DNA of 7,909 bases from Lachnospiraceae bacterium (GTDB lineage Bacteria > Bacillota > Clostridia > Lachnospirales > Lachnospiraceae), in contig DPJQ01000074.1 in the NCBI GenBank assembly GCA_003542935.1, positions 475 to 8,383 of the forward strand. The letters are read 5' to 3'. The notes beneath the pieces were generated by a model. The model worked only from the letters and a program-made list of their open reading frames with translations. It was not told the origin of the DNA and made no database searches. Made by a program: the position numbers and the translations under genes. Position 1 is the first letter of the stretch. Every line of letters begins with the position of its first letter. Shown piece by piece: positions 1-6,862 of this stretch.

Positions 1-1
1 G

Positions 2-802
2 GGATGGACGATGGCCTTTCAGGAGGTAAAGCCCGGTTCCTTTGCCCTGCCGATGTGGGAGCGGAAATTTGTGGGCTTTGACAACTTTGTCAAAGCGTTT
101 ACAGACCGTCTCTTTGGCCAGACGATGATCAACACCATCGGCATCAGTATTCTGGGCATTGCCATAGGAACCATCACATCCATACTTTTTGCGCTGATCC
201 TGAACGAACTGTGTTTTACCCGGTTCAAGAAGTTCACGCAGACGGTATCCTATCTTCCCCACTTCGTATCCTGGGTGATCATCGCCAGTATCGCGAAAAT
301 GCTGCTGAACGACGGCGGCGCGATCGACACCATGCTCAATACGAAGCTGCACCTGATGTCCAACAATTCCCCGGTATTCTGGATCGTGGTCTGCCTGATC
401 AATGTCTGGAAGGAAATGGGCTGGGACGCCATCATCTATCTGTCCGCCATGGCCGGTATCGACCAGGGACTTTATGAGGCGGCGAAGGTGGACGGCGCCA
501 GCCGGCTGCAGAGGATCTGGAACGTGACCCTCCCCAGCATCAAGCCCACGATCATCGTCCTGCTGATCATGAGCGTCGGCGGTGCGCTGAATGTAGGTAT
601 GGAGCGCCAGATGCTTTTGAGCAACAGCATTGTGCAGGATCACGCCATGGTTCTTTCCTGGTTCGCCTATGTCCGTGGTATCGGAAGCAACAATTACGGC
701 CTGGGTACTGCCATCGGTATGTTCCAGTCGGTGGTCGGTATCATCCTGTTGTTCATTGCCAATAAAGTGGCGGGAATGATGGGCGAGAGCAAGCTTGTGT
801 AG
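2..802 (+). CDS. LplB-type carbohydrate ABC transporter permease (5' end missing)
   Basis: Inner-membrane permease of a CUT1-class sugar importer; it pairs with the next permease to form the translocation channel. The frame is open to the left edge. The residues before the first ATG (base 11), Gly-Trp-Thr, join to MAFQEVKPGSF in the way LplB proteins read after their first membrane helix, so ATG 11 is internal and roughly 40-50 residues with helix 1 lie outside the window. Numbering from that ATG, about five hydrophobic helices remain (near 38-67, 77-99, 121-146, 177-204 and 229-254). The EAA loop that docks the ATPase is intact: E156-A157-A158, G162 and L174-P175. The stop TAG overlaps the ribosome binding site of the next gene, which implies translational coupling. 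The family is clear; the sugar transported is not readable from this protein. Confidence 0.93.
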   Translation, partial: GWTMAFQEVKPGSFALPMWERKFVGFDNFVKAFTDRLFGQTMINTIGISILGIAIGTITSILFALILNELCFTRFKKFTQTVSYLPHFVSWVIIASIAKMLLNDGGAIDTMLNTKLHLMSNNSPVFWIVVCLINVWKEMGWDAIIYLSAMAGIDQGLYEAAKVDGASRLQRIWNVTLPSIKPTIIVLLIMSVGGALNVGMERQMLLSNSIVQDHAMVLSWFAYVRGIGSNNYGLGTAIGMFQSVVGIILLFIANKVAGMMGESKLV

Positions 803-806
803 GAGG
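801..806 (+). promoter_or_regulatory. Ribosome binding site overlapping the upstream stop codon
   Basis: AGGAGG begins inside the TAG stop (800-802) of the first permease gene and lies 6 bases before ATG 813. It fixes the start of the second permease at 813 rather than the TTG at 795, and it couples translation of the two permeases. Confidence 0.85.
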
Positions 807-812
807 CGGAAA

Positions 813-1709
813 ATGGCAAAGAAAAACAGTAATCAGATTAAATATACCGGAAGCGAGAAGATTCTGGATTACATCCTGCTGGTATTTTGTGTACTTCTCG
901 TAATCATAACTGTATATCCGTTTTTGAACGTGCTGGCCATCTCCCTGAATGATTCCATGGATACCATGAGAAATGTAAATTTCATCATTCCCCGGAAGTT
1001 TACGCTTGGCAACTACATTTACATATTCAAGGAGAATAACCTGATCGGCGCCTTTATGATGTCGGTGGCAAAGACCCTCGTCGGAACGATCGTAGGCGTG
1101 ATCTGTACGGCCATACTGGCCTACGTGCTGAGCCGGAAGGACTTTTATTTCAATAAGCCCTTTACGATCCTCTTTATCATTACGATGTATGTCAGCGGCG
1201 GTATGATCCCGGAGTACCTGCTTATCACCAGAACCCTGAACCTGGGCAACAATTTCTGGGTGTATATCGTCCCCGGCCTGATCTGGGTGTACAACGTGAT
1301 CCTCATGCGGTCCTTCATTGAGGGGCTGCCCATAGCCCTGCAGGAGGCGGCCAAGCTGGACGGCGCCAATGACTTCGTGATCTGGCTCAAGGTGATCCTT
1401 CCCTTATGTACGCCCACGATCGCCACCGTGGCCCTGTTCCTGGCGGTAGGCCAGTGGAACTCCTTTATGGATACCTATCTGTACGCCAGGGATCTGCCCA
1501 CGCTGCAGTATGTGCTGTATGAGATTATGGAGCAGGCCACGATCCAGATCGACCCCCACGCCGCGGCCTCCCAAATGAAGAATGCGGTGTCGCCGGTATC
1601 CGTGCGTATGGCCATCACCATCGTGGCCACCGTGCCGATCCTGATCGTGTATCCGTTCCTGCAGAAATACTTTGTGGGCGGCATGACTTTGGGAGCCGTC
1701 AAGGATTGA
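813..1709 (+). CDS. LplC/YtcP-type carbohydrate ABC transporter permease
   Basis: Second channel-forming permease of the CUT1 importer, 298 aa, the usual length for the YtcP/LplC family. Start 813 is chosen for its AGGAGG 6 bases upstream; a TTG at 795 would add six residues (MCRRRK) and has no such site. Hydrophobic helices lie near 19-42, 80-107, 118-140, 148-170, 203-225 and 265-285. The ATPase-docking EAA loop is complete, with E178-A179-A180, G184 and a downstream ILP. The C-terminus YPFLQKYFVGGMTLGAVKD is a family hallmark. The gene follows the first permease with only 10 bases between stop and start and is followed by the binding-protein gene after 130 bases. No ATPase gene is in the window; family members commonly share an MsmX-type ATPase encoded elsewhere. 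Confidence 0.95.
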   Translation: MAKKNSNQIKYTGSEKILDYILLVFCVLLVIITVYPFLNVLAISLNDSMDTMRNVNFIIPRKFTLGNYIYIFKENNLIGAFMMSVAKTLVGTIVGVICTAILAYVLSRKDFYFNKPFTILFIITMYVSGGMIPEYLLITRTLNLGNNFWVYIVPGLIWVYNVILMRSFIEGLPIALQEAAKLDGANDFVIWLKVILPLCTPTIATVALFLAVGQWNSFMDTYLYARDLPTLQYVLYEIMEQATIQIDPHAAASQMKNAVSPVSVRMAITIVATVPILIVYPFLQKYFVGGMTLGAVKD

Positions 1710-1727
1710 TGAGGACGGCGCAGTGAA

Positions 1728-1767
1728 GACGTCCGGCGGAAAACGCTTTGGCCAGTGCCGGACAGTC
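1728..1767 (+). other. Intercistronic stem-loop 1 upstream of the binding-protein gene
   Basis: Arms GTCCGGC (1731-1737) and GCCGGAC (1757-1763) are perfectly complementary. The stem extends by GAC (1728-1730) pairing with GTC (1765-1767) across one bulged A (1764). The loop is 19 bases and no T-run follows, so this is not a rho-independent terminator. Its place between permease and binding-protein genes suggests mRNA processing or stability control, which is inference. Confidence 0.6.
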
Positions 1768-1779
1768 AGGATGAAATTA

Positions 1780-1810
1780 TTGTAACTGTGAAGGTACTGA
1801 ACAGTTACGA
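1780..1810 (+). other. Intercistronic stem-loop 2, just upstream of the binding-protein ribosome binding site
   Basis: GTAACTGT (1782-1789) and ACAGTTAC (1801-1808) form a perfect 8-bp stem with an 11-base loop, extendable in RNA by U-G (1781/1809) and U-A (1780/1810). It ends 14 bases before the AAGGAG of the binding-protein gene. No T-run follows. It may protect the 5' end of the binding-protein message, or be a copy of a dispersed palindromic repeat, since its arms resemble those of the inverted repeat at 7627-7661. Confidence 0.6.
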
Positions 1811-1839
1811 AATTATTTATAAGTAAGGAGATAAAACGT

Positions 1840-3534
1840 ATGAAAGCAAAGAAAGTATGGGCTTTAGTATTGGCAGCCTCCATGGCAGTCGGCATGTTTG
1901 GCGGCTGCGGCGGCAAAGGCGGAGACGGCGGCAGCGCCGCCGGTTCGGCGGGAAGCGGTTCCGGCACGGATGAGGCCGGCGCGGACGGTGTGGTGGAGCT
2001 GACGTTTTACAACGCGGACGGCCAGGAGGATGATCCGTGGACCGATCCCGTGGCGGAGGCCCTGACGGAAAAGACCGGTGTGAAGCTGCTGACGGATCAC
2101 CCGGTGGGGGAGGACAAGCAGAGGATCTCCCTGATGATCGCCGAGCAGAAATATCCGGATATCATCTATGCCAAGGGAGACGCGGGCAGCCTGATCGACG
2201 CCGGCGTGCTGATCGATATGACCGACCTGATCGAGGAGTACGGCCCCAACATCAAAAAGCTGTACGGGGACGAGTTTGACAAGCTGAAATATTCCGAGGA
2301 CGACCCGTCGATCTATCAGCTCTCCTCCTACGGCAAGGGCGGCGAGGTCTACAAGCATTCCGGCACGGCCCAGCTGCAATGGGCGGTTCTGAAAGAGAAT
2401 AATTATGAAGTCCCGAAGACCCTGGATCAGTTCGAGAAGATGATCAAAGATTATCTGGCGGCCCATCCCCAGACTGAGGACGGTATGGATATGATCGGCC
2501 TGAGCATGTCCGCATCCGACTGGCACTGGATGATCACCCTGGGCAACCCGGCGGGCTATATCGCCGAGGGCGCACCCGACAACGGGCAGTGGCTGATCGA
2601 CGAGAATTATAACGCCACCTATAAATTTGCTTCCCCGAAGATCCGCGAGTATTTCAAATGGCTGAACCGGATGTACAATGAGGGCATTCTGGATCCGGAA
2701 TTTGCCACCCAGACCCATGACGATTACATCGCCAAGATTTCTTCCGGCCGGGTCGTGGCCCTTACGGACACCGACTGGGATTACGCAGACGGCGAGAAGA
2801 TCCTGAAACAGGACGGCAAACTGGACAAGACCTACGCGGGCGTCCCGGTGACCATGGATGAAAATACGAAAGCCCCCTGCCTGATGTACCAGGGTCTTCC
2901 TACCGGCCAGGGCATCGGCATCACCACCACCTGCAAGGATCCGGTGGCGGCGATCAAATATCTGGACTACATCTGCTCCGACGAGGGACAGGTACTGGTG
3001 AACTGGGGAATCGAGGGCACTAACTATTTCCTTGATGACGACGGGCACCGTTATCGTACGCCGGAAGAAGCTGAGGAGGCCAATAACAACAAGGATTACG
3101 CGAAAACTACGGGTGTGGGCTACCACAATTATCCCTTCCCCCGCTACGGCGACGGCGTAGAGGATGAGACGGGCAGCACGTATACCACCGTGGGTAAGGA
3201 TTCTGTGATTGCGGAGTATGACGAGGAGCAGAAAGCCGCCTGCGAGGCGTGGAATGCAGAGCTTCTGGTGGATATCTTCCCCCAGGCGTCGGAATTTGAG
3301 GTGCCTGCCTTTTCTCCCGTGTGGGCCCTTTCCAAGCCTGTGGAGTTTGACGAGATCGGAAATAAGCTGGACGAGATCGCCCAGGCAGAACTGATCGGCT
3401 GCGTGATGGCCAGTGAAGCGGACTTCGACGGCCTGTATGACAAGATGCTGTCCGACCTGGAAGGTTCCGGCATGTCGGATGCGGGACAGATGCTGACGGA
3501 TATCATCAAAGAAAAGGTGGCTCTGGTTCAGTAA
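1840..3534 (+). CDS. Lipoprotein solute-binding protein of a CUT1 sugar ABC importer
   Basis: Extracellular receptor, 564 aa, that captures the sugar and delivers it to the two permeases encoded upstream. The start is supported by AAGGAG (1825-1830), 9 bases before the ATG. Residues 1-22 form a lipoprotein signal (KAKK, then a hydrophobic stretch) ending in Phe-Gly-Gly-Cys with C23 as the predicted lipidated cysteine; Phe at -3 is less usual than Leu. Residues 24-50 are a Gly/Ser/Ala-rich tether of nearly half glycine. The remainder is a large binding fold of the LplA/YtcQ size class. Aromatics such as W228, W230 and W313 could stack on sugar rings, but this is a guess from composition. A terminator follows 45 bases after the stop. 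The substrate is unknown; cellobiose or a beta-glucan oligomer is suggested only by the nearby phosphorylase. Confidence 0.92.
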   Translation: MKAKKVWALVLAASMAVGMFGGCGGKGGDGGSAAGSAGSGSGTDEAGADGVVELTFYNADGQEDDPWTDPVAEALTEKTGVKLLTDHPVGEDKQRISLMIAEQKYPDIIYAKGDAGSLIDAGVLIDMTDLIEEYGPNIKKLYGDEFDKLKYSEDDPSIYQLSSYGKGGEVYKHSGTAQLQWAVLKENNYEVPKTLDQFEKMIKDYLAAHPQTEDGMDMIGLSMSASDWHWMITLGNPAGYIAEGAPDNGQWLIDENYNATYKFASPKIREYFKWLNRMYNEGILDPEFATQTHDDYIAKISSGRVVALTDTDWDYADGEKILKQDGKLDKTYAGVPVTMDENTKAPCLMYQGLPTGQGIGITTTCKDPVAAIKYLDYICSDEGQVLVNWGIEGTNYFLDDDGHRYRTPEEAEEANNNKDYAKTTGVGYHNYPFPRYGDGVEDETGSTYTTVGKDSVIAEYDEEQKAACEAWNAELLVDIFPQASEFEVPAFSPVWALSKPVEFDEIGNKLDEIAQAELIGCVMASEADFDGLYDKMLSDLEGSGMSDAGQMLTDIIKEKVALVQ

Positions 3535-3578
3535 GCAGAAAGGATCTTCTGAATATTTCTTACACTCCTTTTAAGTAT

Positions 3579-3612
3579 AGAGGACAGCGAATAAAAACGT
3601 TGTCCTCTTTTT
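3579..3612 (+). terminator. Rho-independent terminator of the ABC importer operon
   Basis: AGAGGACA (3579-3586) pairs with TGTCCTCT (3601-3608), and the stem extends inward through GCG/CGT with one G-U pair to give about 11 bp around an A-rich 8-base loop. A T-run (3608-3612) continues as TTTTATCTT. It lies just after the binding-protein gene and before the promoter of the toxin-antitoxin module. Confidence 0.9.
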
Positions 3613-3646
3613 ATCTTACTTTTGAATGTGAATGTAAAGAAAATGC

Positions 3647-3674
3647 TTTACAAACACTTGCAATGCGATATAAT
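3647..3674 (+). promoter_or_regulatory. Sigma-A-type promoter of the toxin-antitoxin module
   Basis: The -35 box TTTACA (3647-3652) matches the consensus at 5 of 6 bases. The -10 box TATAAT (3669-3674) is perfect, with a 16-base spacer. Transcription should begin near 3681, almost on the ribosome binding site (AAGGAGGG, 3682-3689), so the leader is very short. RelB-family antitoxins normally repress their own promoter. The spacer contains the small palindrome TTGCAA (3658-3663), but I cannot assign an operator. Confidence 0.8.
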
Positions 3675-3696
3675 AGAAAAAAAGGAGGGATGATCT

Positions 3697-3960
3697 ATGG
3701 CGCAGGCCAGCGTAAATTTCCGTATAGATGCGGAGCTAAAAGAAAACGTTGAAGAGATATGTAAAAAAATGGGCATGAACCTTACGACTGCAATAACGGT
3801 TTTTTTGACAAAAGTTGCGCAGGAGAGACGGATACCTTTTGAGATCACGGCAGATGCCGATCCGTTTTACAGTGAAAGCAATATCCGCTATCTGGAAAAG
3901 AAGATGGAAGATTATAAAGCGGGGCGGCTGAGGCTGGCGGAACACGATTTGATAGATTAG
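3697..3960 (+). CDS. relB: RelB/DinJ-family antitoxin (ribbon-helix-helix)
   Basis: Small 87-aa antitoxin that should bind and block the toxin encoded next and, through its DNA-binding N-terminus, repress its own promoter. Residues 4-10 (ASVNFRI) form the DNA-binding strand, followed by two helices. The stretch ELKENVEEICKKMGMNLTTA, then ITVFLTKVAQERRIPFEI, closely follows the DinJ/RelB pattern, including the family ending RRIPFEI. The C-terminal half is charged and probably wraps the toxin. The start has AAGGAGGG about 7 bases upstream. The toxin gene begins 16 bases after the stop. The region is visibly AT-richer than its neighbours: bases 3721-3780 are 22/60 GC, whereas 5341-5400 are 41/60. 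That suggests separate acquisition. The RelB versus DinJ subgroup is uncertain. Confidence 0.92.
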   Translation: MAQASVNFRIDAELKENVEEICKKMGMNLTTAITVFLTKVAQERRIPFEITADADPFYSESNIRYLEKKMEDYKAGRLRLAEHDLID

Positions 3961-3976
3961 ATAACAGGGAGCCGTT

Positions 3977-4243
3977 ATGCAAATTAAGCGTATACAATGG
4001 GATTATGATGCCTGGGAGGAATATTGCAAGTGGCAGCAAACGGATCGGTCTGCCCTGAAACGTATAAACCAGCTAATAAAAGATATGCGGAGAAATCCAT
4101 TTGACGGAATTGGCAAACCGGAGCCGTTAAGAGGGAATTTAAGCGGATTCTGGAGTCGGCGTATAGATGAGGCAAACAGGATCATTTATGCAGTTGAAAA
4201 GGAAACGGTTATAGTAATTTCCTGTAAGGGACATTATGAGTAG
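3977..4243 (+). CDS. yoeB: YoeB/Txe-family mRNA interferase toxin
   Basis: Ribosome-dependent endoribonuclease of the YoeB family, 88 aa against about 84 in Escherichia coli YoeB. By eye it tracks the family: WDDYxxWQxTD-like N-terminus, KRINQLIKDMRRNPFDGIGKPEPL, then NLSGFWSRRI and a final HY. Residues equivalent to the E. coli catalytic set are present as E49 (in GKPEPL), R68 (in NRIIYAV) and H86, so the toxin appears active. One extra residue, E88, follows the tyrosine that normally ends the protein. AGGGAG (3966-3971) lies 5 bases before the ATG, and co-transcription with the antitoxin is likely. In the classic system YoeB is neutralised by YefM, a Phd-fold antitoxin; here the partner is of the RelB/DinJ type. 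Confidence 0.93.
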   Translation: MQIKRIQWDYDAWEEYCKWQQTDRSALKRINQLIKDMRRNPFDGIGKPEPLRGNLSGFWSRRIDEANRIIYAVEKETVIVISCKGHYE

Positions 4244-4264
4244 GTAATACGGATGTGATAGGAT

Positions 4265-4315
4265 AAAGGCTGCAAAGAGGCTGCCGCTGCGGCGGGGTCT
4301 CTTTGCAGCCTTTTT
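4265..4315. terminator. Probable bidirectional terminator between convergent toxin and phosphorylase genes
   Basis: AAAGGCTGCAAAGAG (4265-4279) and CTCTTTGCAGCCTTT (4299-4313) form a perfect 15-bp stem, and the loop carries a second small GCCG/CGGC hairpin. On the plus strand TTTTT (4311-4315) follows, giving a good terminator for the toxin gene. Read on the minus strand the stem ends in only TTTATCC, a weaker but usable tail for the phosphorylase gene, whose stop lies 27 bases away. Confidence 0.85.
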
Positions 4316-4341
4316 GGCGGTGGGATAGCCGCAGGCAGTGA

Positions 4342-6777
4342 TTACCCCATCACCACCGTCACCCGGTATTCTTTTTTCGTTCCGTCAGGGCGGATCAGGC
4401 TGCTGTCGGCAGGCCGCCCGTCGATCGTGACAGTGCGGATGCCCTTCTCCACATGATCCGGATTTCGGATCGTGATGTGGATATCCGCGCCCCGGTAACG
4501 GCGTGTGATTTCCAGTTCCTCCAGATCCCGGGGCAGGCAGGGATCGATGCGCAGCCCGTCAAATTCCGGCCGGATGCCCAGGATGTACTGGGAGACATTG
4601 ACGAAGGTCCAGGCGGCGGTGCCGGTGAGCCAGCTGTTTTTTGCTTCGCCGTGTTTCGGCGCGTCTTTGCCCGCCACCATCTGGGAGTAGACGTAGGGTT
4701 CCGTGCGGTGGATCTCGCTGATATCCTCGATATAGGCGGGGCAGGTCTTTTTGTAGATCTCAAAGGCCCTGTCGCCCCGTCCGATACAGGTCTCCGCGAT
4801 GGAGATCCAGGGATTGTTGTGGCAGAAGATCCCTGCGTTTTCCTTGTATCCCGGCGGATAGGAGGAAATTTCTCCCAGGTTTGCATAATAATGGCTGTAG
4901 GCAGGCTGCTGCAGCACGATGCCGTAGCGGGTGTCCAGACGCTCCTTGACGGAATCCAGGGCTTTTTGGGCGCAGCCTTCCCGGATGCCGATACCGGCAA
5001 GCACACAGAAGCCCTGGGGTTCAATGTAGATCTTGCCTTCTTCACATTCGTCGGAACCAACTTTCCGGCCGTTGGCGTCATAGGCCCGCAGGAACCATTC
5101 GCCGTCCCAGCCGGCGTCCAGCACGGTCCGGATCATGGCCTCCACGGCCCGGTCTGCCCGGTCCGCCTCATCCTTGCTGCCCGCAAGACGGCAGATGGCC
5201 GCATACTCCCGTCCGTATTTGACGAACATGCCCGCGATGAAGACGGATTCCGCCACCGGACCTTCCGAGGGGCCGAAGGTCTGGAAGGATTCCCCGGGCT
5301 CGGTGGAAAAACAGTTCAGGTTCAGGCAGTCGTTCCAGTCGGCCCGGCCGATCAGCGGCAGGCCGTGGGGGCCCAGATGGGTCAGCGTGAAAGTAAAGGA
5401 ACGCTTTAAATGCTCCATCAGGGGCCGGGCCCTGGCGGGATCGTTGTTGAAATCCACCTGCTCGTCCAGGATGGACAAGTCTCCGGTCTCTTTGATATAG
5501 GCGGCCGTTCCGGCGATCAGCCACAGGGGGTCGTCGTTAAATCCGCTGCCGATATCCGCGTTGCCCTTTTTGGTAAGGGGCTGGTATTGATGGTAGGCGC
5601 TCCCGTCCTCAAACTGGGTGGCGGCGATGTCCAAAATCCGCTGCCTGGCCCGGTCAGGGATCAGGTGGACGAAGCCCAGAAGATCCTGGCAGGAATCGCG
5701 GAAGCCCATGCCCCTCCCGGTGCCCGACTCGAAATAAGAGGCAGAGCGGGACATATTGAAGGTGACCATACACTGATACTGGTTCCAGATATTGACCATG
5801 CGGGCCAGTTTTGTATCGGCGCATGTGAGGGTGAACCGGGACAGCAGGCCTTCCCAGTAGTCGGCCAGGGCTTTCAAGGCGCTGTCGATCTTCTCGTCGC
5901 TGTCCAGGCGGGAGACGGCGGCCAGGGCCGGCGCTTTGTTGATCACATCCGGGGCTTCCCATTTTTCCTCCGCGGGATTTTCGGCATAGCCCAGAAGGAA
6001 GATCAGGCTTTTTTCCTGGCCGGGGGCCAGTGTGACCGTCAGATGATGGGAGCCGATCACGGCCCCGCCGCTGGCTATGGAACAGGAGGCGCGGGCTTCC
6101 CGTACGGCCTTCGGGTTTTCCACGCTTCCGTAGGCGCCGAGGAAAACGTCCCTGTCCGTGTCAAAGCCGTCGATATCCGCATTGACCGTGTAGTAGGCGT
6201 AGTGGTTCCTGCGTTCCCTGTACTCCGTCTTGTGATAAATCGTAGATCCCGCGACTTCCACTTCTCCCAGACTCAGGTTCCTCTGGAAATTGGCCGCGTC
6301 GTCCACCGCGTTCCAGAAACAGAATTCCACGTAAGAGCTCAAGGACAGGGTCTGGCTCTCCCCGGTTTCGTTGCGGAGGATGAGGCGGTTTACCTCACAG
6401 GATTCGCCCAGGGGGACAAAGGCGGTGAGGTCGGCCCGAATCCCGTTTTTGGAAGACATAAACCGGCTGTAGCCCAGGCCATGGCGGCACTCATAGGTGT
6501 CCAGGGGCGTTTTCACCGGCTGCCAGCCCGGCGTCCAGACGGCGCCGCCATGATTGATAAAGTAGTATCGGCCGTTGGTGTCTGCGGGCACATTGTTGTA
6601 GCGGTAACGGGTCAGCCGCAGGAGCTTGGCGTCCCTGTAGAAGCTGTAGCCCCCGCAGGTGTTGGAGATTAACGAGAAAAAGGCCTCGTTTCCCAGGTAA
6701 TTGATCCAGGGAAGCGGGGTCTGCGGTGTGGAAATGACATATTCCTTCCGCGCGTCGTCGAAGTGTCCGAATTTCAT
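4342..6777 (-). CDS. cbp: Cellobiose phosphorylase (GH94)
   Basis: Cytoplasmic enzyme (EC 2.4.1.20) that splits cellobiose with inorganic phosphate into alpha-glucose 1-phosphate and glucose, saving one ATP per disaccharide. It has 811 aa and no signal peptide. From recall it aligns nearly residue for residue with C. thermocellum cellobiose phosphorylase, from MKFGHFDDARKEYVIS at the start to the VVMG end. The N-terminal beta-sandwich covers roughly 1-300, followed by an (alpha/alpha)6 barrel and a small C-terminal beta domain. The general acid is D483 in GRADWNDCLNL. Active-site stretches include SGTGRGMGFRDSCQD (351-365), EPQGF (586-590) and HGEAKNSWLTGTAAW (709-723), the last contributing phosphate-binding residues. 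Start 6777 is preferred over an upstream in-frame ATG at 6858 because it matches the family and has its own AAAGGA. Laminaribiose phosphorylase, also GH94, is a less likely alternative. Confidence 0.95.
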   Translation of the reverse strand: MKFGHFDDARKEYVISTPQTPLPWINYLGNEAFFSLISNTCGGYSFYRDAKLLRLTRYRYNNVPADTNGRYYFINHGGAVWTPGWQPVKTPLDTYECRHGLGYSRFMSSKNGIRADLTAFVPLGESCEVNRLILRNETGESQTLSLSSYVEFCFWNAVDDAANFQRNLSLGEVEVAGSTIYHKTEYRERRNHYAYYTVNADIDGFDTDRDVFLGAYGSVENPKAVREARASCSIASGGAVIGSHHLTVTLAPGQEKSLIFLLGYAENPAEEKWEAPDVINKAPALAAVSRLDSDEKIDSALKALADYWEGLLSRFTLTCADTKLARMVNIWNQYQCMVTFNMSRSASYFESGTGRGMGFRDSCQDLLGFVHLIPDRARQRILDIAATQFEDGSAYHQYQPLTKKGNADIGSGFNDDPLWLIAGTAAYIKETGDLSILDEQVDFNNDPARARPLMEHLKRSFTFTLTHLGPHGLPLIGRADWNDCLNLNCFSTEPGESFQTFGPSEGPVAESVFIAGMFVKYGREYAAICRLAGSKDEADRADRAVEAMIRTVLDAGWDGEWFLRAYDANGRKVGSDECEEGKIYIEPQGFCVLAGIGIREGCAQKALDSVKERLDTRYGIVLQQPAYSHYYANLGEISSYPPGYKENAGIFCHNNPWISIAETCIGRGDRAFEIYKKTCPAYIEDISEIHRTEPYVYSQMVAGKDAPKHGEAKNSWLTGTAAWTFVNVSQYILGIRPEFDGLRIDPCLPRDLEELEITRRYRGADIHITIRNPDHVEKGIRTVTIDGRPADSSLIRPDGTKKEYRVTVVMG

Positions 6778-6786
6778 GATGATAAA

Positions 6787-6792
6787 TCCTTT
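6787..6792 (-). promoter_or_regulatory. Ribosome binding site that fixes the phosphorylase start
   Basis: On the minus strand AAAGGA stands 9 bases before the ATG at 6777. The alternative ATG at 6858 would add 27 residues with no family similarity, translated from the stem-loop region that separates the two genes. Confidence 0.75.
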
Positions 6793-6814
6793 CTTTAAAA
6801 TATAGAGTTTGCCG

Positions 6815-6847
6815 GATGCCCGGGAGCCGATGAGGTTTCCGGGCATC
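6815..6847 (-). other. Stem-loop between the DUF624 and phosphorylase genes
   Basis: GATGCCCGG (6815-6823) and CCGGGCATC (6839-6847) are perfect 9-bp arms with a 15-base loop, inside the 84-base gap of the minus-strand unit. No T-run follows in either direction, so it is unlikely to stop transcription fully. It could be a processing or stability element that sets different amounts of membrane protein and enzyme; that is inference. Confidence 0.6.
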
Positions 6848-6862
6848 TGCCTATTCACGTAT

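Noticed and set aside
795..812. TTG start at 795 for the second permease
   Set aside because: It would overlap the upstream gene's end and lacks a ribosome binding site, while ATG 813 has a perfect AGGAGG 6 bases upstream.
1780..1823. Internal promoter just before the binding-protein gene (TTGTAA and AT-rich TTATTTATAA)
   Set aside because: No pair of boxes has both acceptable matches and spacing, and a start from the AT-rich part would fall on or past the ribosome binding site.
1864..3126. 420-codon open frame on the minus strand across the binding-protein gene
   Set aside because: It lies wholly antisense to a well-supported lipoprotein gene, has no recognisable domain, and its composition (many Val, Gly, Asp, His, Gln) is what GC-rich codons give when read backwards.
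5410..6672. 420-codon open frame on the plus strand across the phosphorylase gene
   Set aside because: It is antisense to the conserved GH94 enzyme, shows no family features, and is explained by the high GC content and codon bias of the real gene.
6778..6858. 27-residue N-terminal extension of cellobiose phosphorylase from the ATG at 6858
   Set aside because: The added residues match nothing in the family, they are read through the intergenic stem-loop, and the internal start at 6777 has a good ribosome binding site and matches the family N-terminus.
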